DNA from: Oxyruncus cristatus
Taxonomy: Eukaryota > Chordata > Aves > Passeriformes > Cotingidae
Length of the DNA stretch: 64,000 nucleotides
Reading direction: 5' to 3'
NCBI GenBank assembly: GCA_013399855.1
Contig: VXAY01002479.1
Location: forward strand, 841,103 to 905,102
Shown: piece after piece, positions 42,801-51,295 of the stretch
Layout: each line of letters starts with the position of its first letter
Numbering within the stretch: the stretch's first letter is position 1
Notes under the pieces: generated by a model
What the model was told of the DNA's origin: nothing
The model's input: only the letters and a program-made list of their open reading frames with translations
Database searches by the model: none
Made by a program: the position numbers and the translations under genes

Positions 42801-45800
42801 TGATTTTACTCATCTGTTTGAGATACACAGCATAGTTTGGACAACAGTTCTTCATGCTGTAGTATTTATCATCTTCTAGGAAGAAATGCAATCTCTAGAA
42901 TTTGATCTACCTTATTAGTTGTGCCTCATGATTACAGTCATAGGTCACCTCAAGTCTTTAAACAGGAAGCATTAGTTCCCTTTTACAGATGAGACACTGA
43001 AGCACATAAATTATGGAAGAAATCCATAAGGAAATGTAGATATTGAGTGTCATTTTATGTGTCTGCATCCAATCCTTAAGTAATTCAGCACTTGTTCTGT
43101 TGCCAGGTAATCCTAGAACATCCTGGATTCAAAACTCCCTATCTGAATCATGGTCATCAGATATGTGCTGCTTAAAACTTGGAAATATTCTACATCTAGC
43201 TTGTTTCTAAACATCACTAGCATGAACAGACTAGATATTTTGCCATCAGATGATGGTAGTAGCACATTTCCCTCCTTAGCTAAGAAATGTAAAAAATACT
43301 GACTCAAACAGATCCTAGAAACCATTTCTTACAGATGACTAACACAAGCCCTAAATTTTGGGAGAAGTTTTATAGCAGAATTAATTTGTTGAAAAATGCT
43401 GTTGCATTGACAAAAGGTTTAGGATGTTTACCCTGGAATATTCTGTAGTTGGTGACTAAATTACTTTTTAGAGGCCTAAAAGCTTTAGGGTTTTCTTTCT
43501 GGAGGAAACTTCGAAGCCAAACGCAGTTTTTGCACCTTGTGAATGAACACTAAGTAAGCAACCACAATGAGCCTAGTTCCATCATTCCATAGGGTCTTGA
43601 TCCACATGAAGCTCTAAAAGCAATGCAACTCTTAGTCCACTCATTAGGTTCTGAAGAATATAAAGGGCACCCTCTCATATTACTTTGAAAATTCCCTCTG
43701 CTCATCCACCTCACATGGAAATATCTATTTTGCCTGTAGTTCACTATTTTTCCTTTATCACTTAACAGCTGCCATCCACTGGAGTGCCCAAGTTTTCAGG
43801 TATCATCATTATTTATTCCTCCTTACATGAACTTTGCAGCATGTTTTCTAATTCTAAGCATAGACCATACAGCTAATAAATTTCATAGACACTGACAGCT
43901 AATTATTCTTCAATATTGCATGAGTTTTCCAATTCTTACTGTCTGTGTAGCAGTCTTTTAAAGTAAGGTCTTTTTTCACCAGCATTTGTTAGTATGTGCA
44001 AGAATATCCCAAGGATATTGCTGTAGTATCCCATATTACCTCCTACCTTTTCTGCCTACATTTTGATACAATTAAATCAATTTCCAGTGCAGTGTGATAG
44101 ACTGATCTCTCAAAAACTACTCATACCCGTTTTAAAAAGATGACATGAACTATGGTAATGCCTCCCAAAATATGATTATCAGGCCTTGTTTTTGATTAAA
44201 GGAAGTAAGAGAAACACAGCATGAAACTATTTATTTGCCAAATAAATTTAAAACATAATAAATATTAAATGCTAAACCTGTACAGGCATTTATGTATCAT
44301 TTATGGATATACAAGCATACATGGAGACAACCGAGTTTTTTACACACCCAAAGCAATGGCAACCAGCCTTTGATGCTGCCTGAAGGGCTGGCAGGGCCAT
44401 CAGCCATCTGTTCCCACACTCATTTGCCCAAGTATCAAACTGCTCAGCCTGCAAACAAACCACACTCCAGAATCCACAGCCCTTTGCCTGACTTGCATTT
44501 GGATCCTCTCCTATAGATGGTCTCAGACTCACACACAGGAAGGGACGCTGTACATTGTTAATTATCCACTGGTTGATGGGCAGAGAGGAGTGTTTTTAAA
44601 AGGTCATCTCATGCATTTTGGGAGCCCCACCACTAATTATCCCTACGAAGAGGGGAGGCTGTGTTCAGTTCTCAGTCTACTTCGAGACAAGCCAGGCCTT
44701 GGTACTGAGGAGACAGCAACTCCAAGAAGACTTATGAAGCAGAAAATAGTGGTGTGAGCTGCCAGCACAGTGCTAAGCTGAGCAGCACTCTCTGCAGCTG
44801 CACACTGCAGGACTCCCAGCAGCAGGGGAGAAGTCACTCTGTGTCTACATTTCACCAGTAGGACCACTACCAAAAGACAAGCGCCTAGTTCTGGCACTGA
44901 CAGCTCCAGAACACTGATAAAACAGGGGAGGCGATAAAGCAAGAGAGCAATCAAGGATGGAAAAGCTTGTTTCATGTTGAGGTTACTCAAGGAACATTGG
45001 TCTCCATCCTCAGTGAGGAAAAGGTGACCGTGTCTACACCTACACAGGGAACAGAGGCTTCACTTACTAAATGTTCTGCAATGAAGGCCTGACTCAGAGC
45101 ATGAGAAAACAGGGTAACTGAAAGAAAAAAAATTAGGTAGGGTAGATTTTGTGGATTAGGGGGATTATGCCTTTGTTGTTTCTGGTTACATAAAACAGTG
45201 ATGATAACTAACCAATAGAAGAAATCTGAAAGCCTATAATTGGCTTTGAGTCAATGGAAGTGTTTCCAGACATGTTGAAACGCTTTCTAAAGCCCATGGT
45301 CAACTCAAACACGAATTAATTCAGAGCTACCCTCCAGCCTACATAAGGCAAGTGGTAAGAACAGGTAATCAGAAAGTTCATTTCTGGTCTTATTTACAAA
45401 AACTCATTAAAAAAAACATTAAAATGGTTTAATGGTGGGCTCAGTAGTGTCAGGACAGCGGTTGGACTATTTGATTTTAAGGGTCTTTTACAAACTAAAT
45501 GTTTTCATGTAGGAAGTATTATGCAACAACAAAAATACATTATAATAAAATTAATTTTTTAAGTTTGCAAAAAGGCTGCTTTCCTATCAAAAAACAATTT
45601 TCAGTGCAGATTGTTTAGCTTGTAGGGGGACTTTGGTATGGCCATATGGCTTATGCTTCTACATTTCAAAACAAGATTTGAATAAAAAAATTATTCCCCA
45701 AAAATTCAGGATCTCTTGATTATACGAACTATAATTGTGCTTTAAAATTCTAATACAGAGAGAGTAACTCACATTGAAAGAAAGATTTTTCAGAGCACGA

Positions 45801-48800
45801 CTGCTAAAATCAACTCAAATAAAGATCACATTTTATACGGATAAAAATCATAATCACTGATGTTTTCCCACTAGTTTAATTTTATTAGCATTCACACATT
45901 GAGTTATAAAAAAGCAATTTGCAGGTGCAAAATCTCACATGCAATTCCCCCGATGCCAATAAGAGCAATTATGTCTTGGATCAGATACAGGTCACGCCGA
46001 TGACAAAGGCAGTTTTGAAATTATACAGGGTGAAATCCTGAGTCATCCTATAATAAAAAGTTGCACCAGTTTAATGGTGATGTTGTTTTACATTAAAGTT
46101 ATGGAAAGCTAAGTCTGTACCAGTTCTAAAAGTAACAATTTTCTTTTCCTCTCTCCACCTGCTCACGCTGCCAACTCCTTTGGATCAGCAGGAGGCTTAT
46201 GCAAGTGAAGTAACTTGAGGAAACTGAGCTAGCTTAAAAAAAAAAGTTGGCTGGGAGGTGGGGAGATATGTTCCTGTTGATACTTTTCAAATCTCAGCAG
46301 GAATATCAATGCTTACATAAGAAGCAGAAAGATGTAATCAAAGAGAAGCATAAAGGATAAAGTCACCCCTTTTCACAGCAGCATGAACTTCAACTGGCTG
46401 CAGCTAAAGCTAACTTTGTTCTAAAGATCTCTTCTTACACAACATTATCACTCATTTAAAATCTGCAATTTAAGGACACTTTCGTTGCATGAGTCACTCT
46501 GCAGACAACAGAATTCAGAGTTTTAGATAAAAATAAGGATTTTGCATGGAATAACAAAATTTGATACCCTTCTAACATTTCACTTGGGAGTGGGCTTGCA
46601 CTTGGAAATCATTTTGTCCTTGAAGAACACCGAATCTTTTATAGGAGCTCCAGAAATTAAGAATATGCAGGAGGTAATTTAAGATTGCAAGAAGAACATC
46701 TGGAGACAAGGTTTAATAATCAAATAGATCCATTTGTTCTTACTCTTTCCACAACAACTAGATATCTAGGACTAGGTAAAGCAGATTAACTGAGGCGTAG
46801 GTCCTCAAAGGTGCTCACCTATCCTGTACAATCCGTTTCATCACATCTGCCAACTGGGACTCACAGTTATCACATAAACAACAATAAGCCTCTGAAGACA
46901 CAACCTAATTTTTCAAAGGCAGAATTTTAGAAGAATGGATATTTTTAGTCATTCGGGTACTCAAAACCTTAGGAGGAAGAACAATTTCATGCAAAAGTTT
47001 TTATGTAATGCTCTTCTACATGCCAGGGTCCAAAGCAGAGCTAGAGAAAGGGAAACTTTTTGCTCCAACCCGGAGGATTTTTTTTTCTTCTCAGAAGTCA
47101 CTCTGAGTAGCAAAACTAATTAAACCTGTTTTCCTGTCCTGCTGCATCTCAAGACTGTGACTTTCATATCTAAATGCACAGAAGCTGTGACAGCACTTTT
47201 TCCTGTAGTTTGGCCCCTCCTAATGTTCGTGTCCCTGTTAATTCCCTGGAGTATCATAACACAACTAGGCAGCCCTTGCCTCTCCCTTCTGCCAAAACTC
47301 ATTTCATCATGAAAACCGCAAATGACCACCAAATTCAAAGATACAGATAGGACAGGGGAAGAATGAGTGGCAGATGAAGCATTAGAAGCTTTGCTTCCTT
47401 AATAAATCAACCTAGCAAAACAAAGTTGTGCATTGCCCTTTCATGCTTGTGTTTGTTTACGTCTTGGGATTTGTGCTTCTTGAAACTCCCTGCTATAAAA
47501 ACAGAACTTGTTCACCCACTGGTTTTCCTATCTTTCACCTGGCAGAATTCCTTTTCCCTTTCTTTTTATAACTAATTTTCTCTTTTTTTATTTTGGTTAA
47601 AAAAAAAAAAAGGTTTGTATTCTTTTTTAGAGCAGAGAGGAAGGAATGGAAGAAAAAAAAAGGTTTTAAGAAAGACGAAAATAAATCAAAGTCAGAATTC
47701 CATTCAGATACCCAATCAGGACAGAGAGTGAAATAATTTACCACCAGGCGGAGATCGTTCTGAAAAGTGAGTGACACAGGTGTGAACGCACTGCAGTAAG
47801 AATAGCAACATCTCCATTTCTGTAATGAGCTACAACATGCTTCACAATACAAAGGGTAAATAAAAAAGTTGGCAAATAAGAGTAAGAAAATGGTAAATAA
47901 ATGGTGCTAGACAATCTTTCTGCTCATTTTATCCCCCATTCACCCTTCTTTCATCCAGCTCAGAGCAACATTTGCAAAGTAGTCCACTTACTCAGTAGTT
48001 CTCCTACACAGAAAAGGCAAGGTTACCATAGTATTGTCAATTAATTTTGACACCTGCTTACGAAGATTGATCAACTATTTCTGATGTCTCTCTGCTATGT
48101 TATTATTTCTCAGTTGAGGAAAGAAATAAAACAAAGTTAAAATCCTCTACATCTCTTCCCAAAGAATTAATGGTCCCAAATTACCCTTAGGCAGAGTATT
48201 TCTCCTCTTAAAATAAGTTTCAGGTGCTTAATAATGCAAGTCACTCATTTACAGAGAGCAAAAAAAACATACTTCACTTACATGAAGAAAAAGAAAGGTC
48301 CTTTTATTTTCAAGTGTTTTAAGCCTATCCTTGAAAATCTCTTTCTTCGAATAATGTAGTGACAGGTTTTACACATGTCCAATTAAGGTCACTAAAAGTT
48401 CAATTAAAATCTTGGGTAACAGAGACACGTGCAGGCACTTCAAACAGCTGCAACTTCGAAAAAACGTAAATGTTTAGAGTCATAAAAAAAGGTTCTATTA
48501 ACATTTGTGTATCTTATCTACAACCCGCGAACCGGCTGTTAATGCAGTCCTAACACAAACACACTTCGCAATTTTTGTCATTCTGAAACAATCTGCATAA
48601 TAATTCTTATTTACAGAAGCAACCGCTGCAGAAGAGATGTACATGCAACAGAACTTGACAAACTGCCGCAAAAGTTCAACCACGGCTATTTAAAGCAGAT
48701 GCTCAGCTTCACAGAAGAAAGGAAACAATATGCAAGTGTTCCACGACAATAAGTCAAACCATCAACTCCCACAGAGGTCAGAAAGGTCTTCAATCACCTA

Positions 48801-51295
48801 CACATCAGGCAGACTAACATTCTTTTTCCAACTCTTCAGATGAAAACACATGGAGCTTGACTCATCATCCATTCTACACCCATCTGAATTTTCAGCATTC
48901 AAAATACAACCACTCCAAGCTGCTGCTTGCATTGTAAGACACGTTTAACACATTTCACTCCATCCCCAACTCACAGGGCTTGAAAAGCTTTAAACCCTAG
49001 GCTGCTTATTTTCATTGCAAAGTATACTTTGCCTCCAAGGATAAAGATTAAAGATGAGCTATTAGAGATACTGCTATGAAAGTGTCCTCAGTAAAATATA
49101 GGTCTCCAGCAGCTTACTTCCGTGATCAAAATCACAATGCAAGCATCACTATCACTTCTAAAGCTAAGCATGAAAGAATATAGAGGAGTTAATGAGAAAT
49201 CAAAACTACTAACAGCACATCGATTAACCACCCTGTTAGCTCAGCTCAGAAGAGGTGCCCTTCCAACATTCAGGCAGAACTTCCTCTAGGTGGGGATGGA
49301 TTATTAACTTTCTGCCAGAAGGGGAAATATAACCACTGTGCTTCCTCACTTGACAAACACAACCAATGTCAAGAAACATAAATGTTTCAACAGATAAGCA
49401 AGATAATACCTGTGAGGACGGGATAAAGGCTCCAGTAACCATGCAGAGAAAATACTAAGTCATAACAAGCCTTGAAACTGAAGAAACTACTATTTGCTCT
49501 GGTCCTTGCATTACTAGGGACTGTTGTGAGTGGCACCAAGACAAAGGAATCTCTTCAAAGCAAGGAAATTATAGCTCTGCAGATCCACACACACAAAGAA
49601 GATTCACCTGGGCCGCCTCTCCTGACTCTCAATCTCTCTGCAATTAGCCCATTGTTCCACTGCACAGAGCAGGACAAACCCCAAACCCCCAGTATATACA
49701 GGCAACAACTGACCAGCTTTAAAATCTTATTATCAAGTTCATATGCAGAAAAGAGGTATTATATTTATCTTGCATTACCTTTATAGCTGAGTTATAATAG
49801 TACTGATGAGATACTATGCAAATATTATCAGTGAATTGTTACTTTCTCAGCAGTGTGTTCATTACTTCAGCCAACATGTCTGATTTCAGCTACTCCTTCC
49901 CAAGGTAACAAGTTAGGGGATTTACCTTTTCATTTATTTAAGAATGAGTGACTTTGTGTTAAATGTTTAAAAGAGATTTATATTATACAGCTTAATTTCA
50001 GTACTCCAGGGAGAAAACTGAACTTAAACACAATTTTAAAAGAGTCAATTATTGATATTAACCTACAAAAAGTAATTTTTCAAAGACAGGATTTGAATTC
50101 TCTAGGATGGAGCTTCACCAATGTATTGTTATTAGTCAGATATTAGAACACTTTCCAGCTATATATGTTATCATAGAGTTCCTGCTTTTAAGGGGTGTTT
50201 TACAAGGGAATGAAATGAGATGTCCTGTCCAAGATTATATAGCAAAATAACAGCGAGCAGTATTCTTCACAGACAGTCTTCACGCTGATAGCAAAGGGGG
50301 CGGGAGGAAAGTGACAGCCCTATAAATTAAGTCTTCTTTCCCACTACATATAGAAAAGCAAACGTCTGGCTGTGCTTCCTTCATACTGATCAATGACTTG
50401 GTATCACATCCACTTTTAAGAATGAGAAGGTAGTTCGAGCTTTACTGAGCATTCACTCCTTCGCAAAAACATGTTATGGGTTTACGTTTGCCGCTCTCTC
50501 CTGCAAACCTTGTCCTGAGGGATGTACCTTTCACTCAGTTGCACTTACGTTGTGCTGAATGTAACTGAGCAATACCCGCTTAACTAGAACACCTGAAAGA
50601 AAGGAAGATTGGAATGAGCTAAACACTTTTCACTCTTCAGAAGGAAAAAGTCATTAAAATCCACTACTAGTTTTTGCTCCCCGGGCAGCCCCATGAAGTG
50701 TACATGTCATTTCCATGACCCTTCCAGAAGGGACAGCAGCGACACAGCTTCAGGCCGATTTCTGTCTCAGTTCCCATGAAGTGGAGCAGCCTATTTTCGG
50801 CGGTAAGTCAGCAAGTACTATTTTCCTTCCCAAGGAAAATAGTGTTCTTAAGAGGTGGAGGAGCCTATTTCATCCTTAACTTCTGCCATATACTTCCACC
50901 ACACATGAACAGAATCACAGCAGACAGTCAAAACGAAAAACAGACAAACGAAAATGAGAGGAAAAGGGTACAGAGATGAAAAGAAGAAAATGGTAATAAG
51001 CAGAGACTTACTTGAACCTGCCCTGGCAGTGTTGGCACTGGTCTCCCACCCAGCCCTGGTCGCAGACACAGGTGGAGTTGACACAATGACCCGAGAAGCA
51101 GGAGATTTTGTCGCAGGACTTGGACTGGGACACCTGGGCGTAGAGAGCCAGGTAGAGGAAGCCGTAGAAGAGCAGCCAGCTGTTCACATCCAGGAGCGAG
51201 GCGAAGCAGCAGCAGCAGGCGGAGGGGAAAGGTCTCCAGGCGGCCGGGGTTGCGGGGGCAGCTCCCGCTCTCCGGGCGGCGCTGCCCAGGTCCAT
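6603..51295 (-). CDS. ATRNL1: Attractin-like 1, 5' part (exons 1-5, gene continues beyond base 1)
   Basis: Five exons on the minus strand join in frame: 51295-51012, 12671-12588, 10620-10507, 10054-9926 and 6811-6603. They give the first 273 residues plus one base of codon 274. Order of parts: hydrophobic N-terminal signal or anchor (about 38-57), EGF-like module (about 61-90), CUB domain (about 90-204), then cysteine-rich EGF-like modules (208-268). This is the N-terminal order of the attractin family, large type I membrane glycoproteins; the known family continues with kelch repeats, PSI, C-type lectin-like and transmembrane parts, all outside the window. The paralogue ATRN is excluded because exon 5 reads [20 protein letters not shown] and exon 2 reads [18 protein letters not shown], the ATRNL1 forms as I remember them. 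Attractins are linked to melanocortin and agouti signalling, myelination and membrane trafficking (family knowledge). No frameshift or internal stop is seen. Intron 1 spans 38.3 kb. Confidence 0.96.
6812..9925 (-). other. ATRNL1: ATRNL1 intron 4
   Basis: 3,114 bp between exons 4 and 5 with GTAAGT donor and CAG acceptor. Sequence is AT-rich and without a recognisable repeat or RNA gene; short open frames here have no coding character. Confidence 0.9.
9926..10054 (-). CDS. ATRNL1: ATRNL1 exon 4 (end of CUB domain)
   Basis: 129 bp, phase 2 on both sides. It completes Ser161, encodes residues 162-203 and gives two bases of Ser204. The acceptor is TTTTCTTTTCCAG and the donor TATTC|GTAAGT. It includes [18 protein letters not shown], the C-terminal strands of the CUB fold shared by ATRN and ATRNL1. 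Two N-glycosylation sequons are visible, NET (171-173) and NLT (195-197). Only 452 bp separate it from exon 3, the shortest intron in the window. Confidence 0.96.
10055..10506 (-). other. ATRNL1: ATRNL1 intron 3
   Basis: 452 bp, GTGAGT donor and TTTTCCAG acceptor. Nothing else seen in it. Confidence 0.92.
10507..10620 (-). CDS. ATRNL1: ATRNL1 exon 3 (central CUB domain)
   Basis: 114 bp, phase 2 on both sides. It completes Tyr123, encodes residues 124-160 and gives two bases of Ser161. The acceptor is ATTTTTTTCAG and the donor TTTAG|GTGAGT. The peptide contains [20 protein letters not shown], the classic CUB core. Cys139 is a conserved disulfide cysteine, and Glu138, Asp142 and the YDG turn resemble the acidic cluster that binds calcium in many CUB domains (family knowledge; calcium binding itself is inferred). 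Confidence 0.96.
10621..12587 (-). other. ATRNL1: ATRNL1 intron 2
   Basis: 1,967 bp, GTAAGTA donor and TTTTTTTCAG acceptor. A somewhat GC-richer patch at about 11260-11580 has open frames on both strands (up to 124 codons on minus) but no recognisable protein. Confidence 0.9.
12588..12671 (-). CDS. ATRNL1: ATRNL1 exon 2 (start of CUB domain)
   Basis: 84 bp, phase 2 on both sides. It completes Lys95, encodes residues 96-122, and gives two bases of Tyr123. The acceptor is a pyrimidine-rich stretch ending TCTTGTAG; the donor is GATA|GTAAGTA. The peptide [18 protein letters not shown] followed by TKCTWLIEG is the conserved opening of the attractin-family CUB domain, with Cys116 the expected disulfide partner. 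The exon is separated from exon 1 by 38.3 kb and from exon 3 by 1,967 bp. Confidence 0.96.
13440..13740 (-). repeat. Probable ancient CR1-lineage LINE remnant
   Basis: The plus strand contains a TATTCAAGATGCAAG motif, then CAGCAATATTGTTT and TTTATTCTCTATTCC in the order found in widespread old amniote CR1-class repeats in antisense orientation. Matched by eye from memory; substitutions are frequent, so the copy is old. Confidence 0.5.
18930..19065 (-). repeat. Probable ancient CR1-lineage LINE remnant
   Basis: Contains TCCAGCTGTAGTCTGACCAG, which resembles the reverse complement of the CR1-class segment in which a compound name such as 'TCCAGATGTGG..TCACCAG' is common. Short, diverged and edge-uncertain. 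Confidence 0.4.
21085..22205 (-). pseudogene. Degenerate CR1 LINE ORF2 (reverse transcriptase) fragment
   Basis: The minus strand carries a decayed non-LTR reverse transcriptase. Near 21348-21300 it reads [17 protein letters not shown], matching the CR1 'LDFSKAFDTVSH' block. Near 21192-21160 it reads [11 protein letters not shown], the conserved PQGS motif of non-LTR reverse transcriptases. Upstream sequence (about 22200-21600) matches the region between endonuclease and reverse transcriptase. Stops and frameshifts interrupt every frame, so it is not functional. It lacks both the 5' end and the 3' terminal part usual in 5'-truncated CR1 insertions. Short open frames on either strand here are shadows of this element. 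Confidence 0.88.
25590..25854 (+). mobile_element. CR1 LINE 3' end
   Basis: Strong match to avian CR1 3' termini: AGTTTAGGTTGGATATTAG, CTTCACCCAGAGGGT, GGAACAGGCTCCCCAGGG, GTGGTCACAGCACCAAGCC and the terminal GGGTCCCTTCCAACTCAGGA followed by TATTCTGTGA. It is a 5'-truncated copy in plus orientation, antisense to ATRNL1. The subfamily looks like CR1-J/Y-type copies (from memory). Confidence 0.92.
26883..26898 (+). repeat. Poly(T) run, 16 bases
   Basis: Uninterrupted T16 in intron 1; no attached retroposon recognised. Confidence 0.85.
27734..28256 (+). mobile_element. Probable solo LTR of an alpharetrovirus-like endogenous element
   Basis: About 520 bp with LTR architecture on the plus strand: CCAAT (28102-28106), TATAAAA (28144-28150), then the polyadenylation signal AATAAA (28167-28172) 17 bp later, followed by CATTTTGCC and ATATTGGTTGTACGCATCTG. 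The last part resembles the R-U5 region of avian leukosis-type LTRs. A candidate inverted end is TGAAGG (27740) with GCTTCA (28251-28256). ATCATA occurs just before (27728-27733) and just after (28257-28262), a possible 6-bp target duplication, which would put the 5' edge at 27734 rather than 27740. No gag, pol or env sequence adjoins it, so it is a solo LTR and cannot encode proteins. Confidence 0.7.
29568..29587 (+). repeat. Poly(A) run, 20 bases
   Basis: Uninterrupted A20, the longest homopolymer in the window. Preceding sequence is not a recognised SINE or processed transcript. Confidence 0.85.
30140..30157 (+). repeat. Poly(A) run, 18 bases
   Basis: Uninterrupted A18 in intron 1, about 550 bp from the A20 run; no element attached. 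Confidence 0.85.
33466..33480 (+). repeat. Poly(T) run, 15 bases
   Basis: T15 preceded by a further TTTTC; pyrimidine tract without a recognised element. Confidence 0.8.
33932..34209 (-). other. Exon-like GC-rich island in ATRNL1 intron 1 (unrecognised 92-codon open frame)
   Basis: On the minus strand this 278-bp segment lies between a good acceptor (TTCTCTCTTACC..TTCAG, ending 34210) and a donor AAG|GTAGCT (33931). It is open throughout, 2 bases plus 92 codons. The peptide includes [20 protein letters not shown] and [13 protein letters not shown]: paired CxxC-type cysteines and another CxC, like a small zinc-binding or disulfide module. Codon choice (CTG, GAG, GAC and TGC common) looks coding, and the stretch has several CpGs unlike its AT-rich flanks. 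I do not recognise the protein. It would not join exon 1 of ATRNL1 in frame, because phase 2 entry meets a TGA soon after. It could be a nested gene exon, a retrocopy or chance. Confidence 0.45.
33955..34219 (+). other. Alternative plus-strand reading: possible antisense lncRNA exon
   Basis: The same island has an even better acceptor on the plus strand (TTATTTTTTTTCCACATTGC then AG, ending 33954) and a consensus donor CCCAG|GTAAGAG at 34220. No plus frame is open across all 265 bp; the longest runs about 55 codons from the acceptor and then stops. A non-coding exon antisense to ATRNL1, or a terminal coding stretch, are both possible. Confidence 0.35.
34553..34570 (+). repeat. Poly(A) run, 18 bases
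   Basis: A18 followed within 50 bp by further A-rich tracts (34591-34610). Low-complexity A-rich region. Confidence 0.8.
40340..40484 (+). repeat. A/C-rich simple repeat, (CAAA)n with C-runs
   Basis: About 145 bases made almost only of A and C: blocks of ACAAACAAACAAACAA alternating with CCCCCCC and AAAAAAA runs. The internal order (CAAA units, C7, A-rich) recurs at about 40351-40375 and 40397-40415, suggesting duplication by slippage. Open frames across it encode only Lys/Asn/Thr/Gln/Pro and are artefacts. Confidence 0.92.
40905..41040 (+). repeat. MIR-like SINE remnant
   Basis: Contains GTCATCTTAGACAACCACAC, then AACTTCAGGTTTCC and TATATGTAAAACAG. These match in order the MIR core (GTGACCTTGGGCAAGTCAC.., CTCAGTTTCC, TCTGTAAAATG). 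Highly diverged; identified by eye. Confidence 0.6.
42955..43075 (-). repeat. MIR-like SINE remnant
   Basis: The plus strand reads CCTTTTACAGATGAGACACT followed by GAAGCAC, the reverse complement of the MIR segment 'CTCAGTTTCCTCATCTGTAAAA'. Diverged and of uncertain edges. Confidence 0.55.
50190..50290 (-). repeat. Possible MIR-like SINE remnant
   Basis: TTTTACAAGGGAATGAAATG, then CTGTCCAAGATTATATAGC and CAGCGAGCAG resemble the reverse complement of the MIR core and tail (GACTTGTCCAAGGTCACACAGC). Weakest of the three MIR-like calls. Confidence 0.45.
51012..51295 (-). CDS. ATRNL1: ATRNL1 coding exon 1 (start codon, signal or anchor, first EGF-like module)
   Basis: Encodes residues 1-94 and two bases of Lys95. 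The start is the first in-frame ATG (51293-51295). It has A at -3 and G at +4, a strong Kozak context. The frame stays open upstream but only with non-ATG codons, so a longer N-terminus is unlikely. Residues 27-30 are four cysteines from a TGC triplet run. A hydrophobic stretch, [13 protein letters not shown] (about 41-53), is the signal or anchor. Cysteines 61, 66, 71, 77, 79, 87 and 90 form an EGF-like module ending in [10 protein letters not shown]. The sequon NST lies at 73-75. The donor CAA|GTAAGT is near perfect and phase 2. This exon is GC-rich with mostly G/C third codon positions, unlike the AT-rich exons 2-5, as expected for an exon within a CpG island. Confidence 0.96.

Larger units (their letters stand above)
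12672..51011 (-). other. ATRNL1: ATRNL1 intron 1 (38.3 kb)
   Basis: Runs from the GTAAGT donor of exon 1 to the TCTTGTAG acceptor of exon 2, mostly AT-rich. Identified contents: CR1 remnants (about 13.4-13.7, 18.9-19.1, 21.1-22.2 and 25.6 kb), a probable LTR (27.7-28.3 kb), an exon-like GC island (33.93-34.22 kb), a CA-rich simple repeat (40.34 kb), MIR-like pieces (40.9, 42.96 and 50.2 kb) and homopolymer tracts. In the remaining stretches (12.7-13.4, 13.8-18.9, 19.1-21.1, 22.2-25.6, 28.3-33.9, 34.3-40.3, 43.1-50.1 and 50.3-51.0 kb) I see no gene, RNA gene or further element. Long first introns of developmental genes often carry enhancers, but conservation data would be needed to locate any. 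Confidence 0.9.

Noticed and set aside
47535..47852. 105-codon minus-strand frame
   Set aside because: Dominated by poly-Phe and poly-Lys from T/A-rich tracts; no coding character.
49472..49786. 104-codon plus-strand frame beginning like a signal peptide ([16 protein letters not shown])
   Set aside because: It starts at TTG two codons after a TAA and has no ATG near the start; no acceptor or homologue is recognised. Hydrophobicity arises by chance.
6603..51295. Identity as ATRN (attractin) rather than ATRNL1
   Set aside because: The diagnostic stretches ([45 protein letters not shown]) fit ATRNL1; ATRN as I recall differs at these positions.
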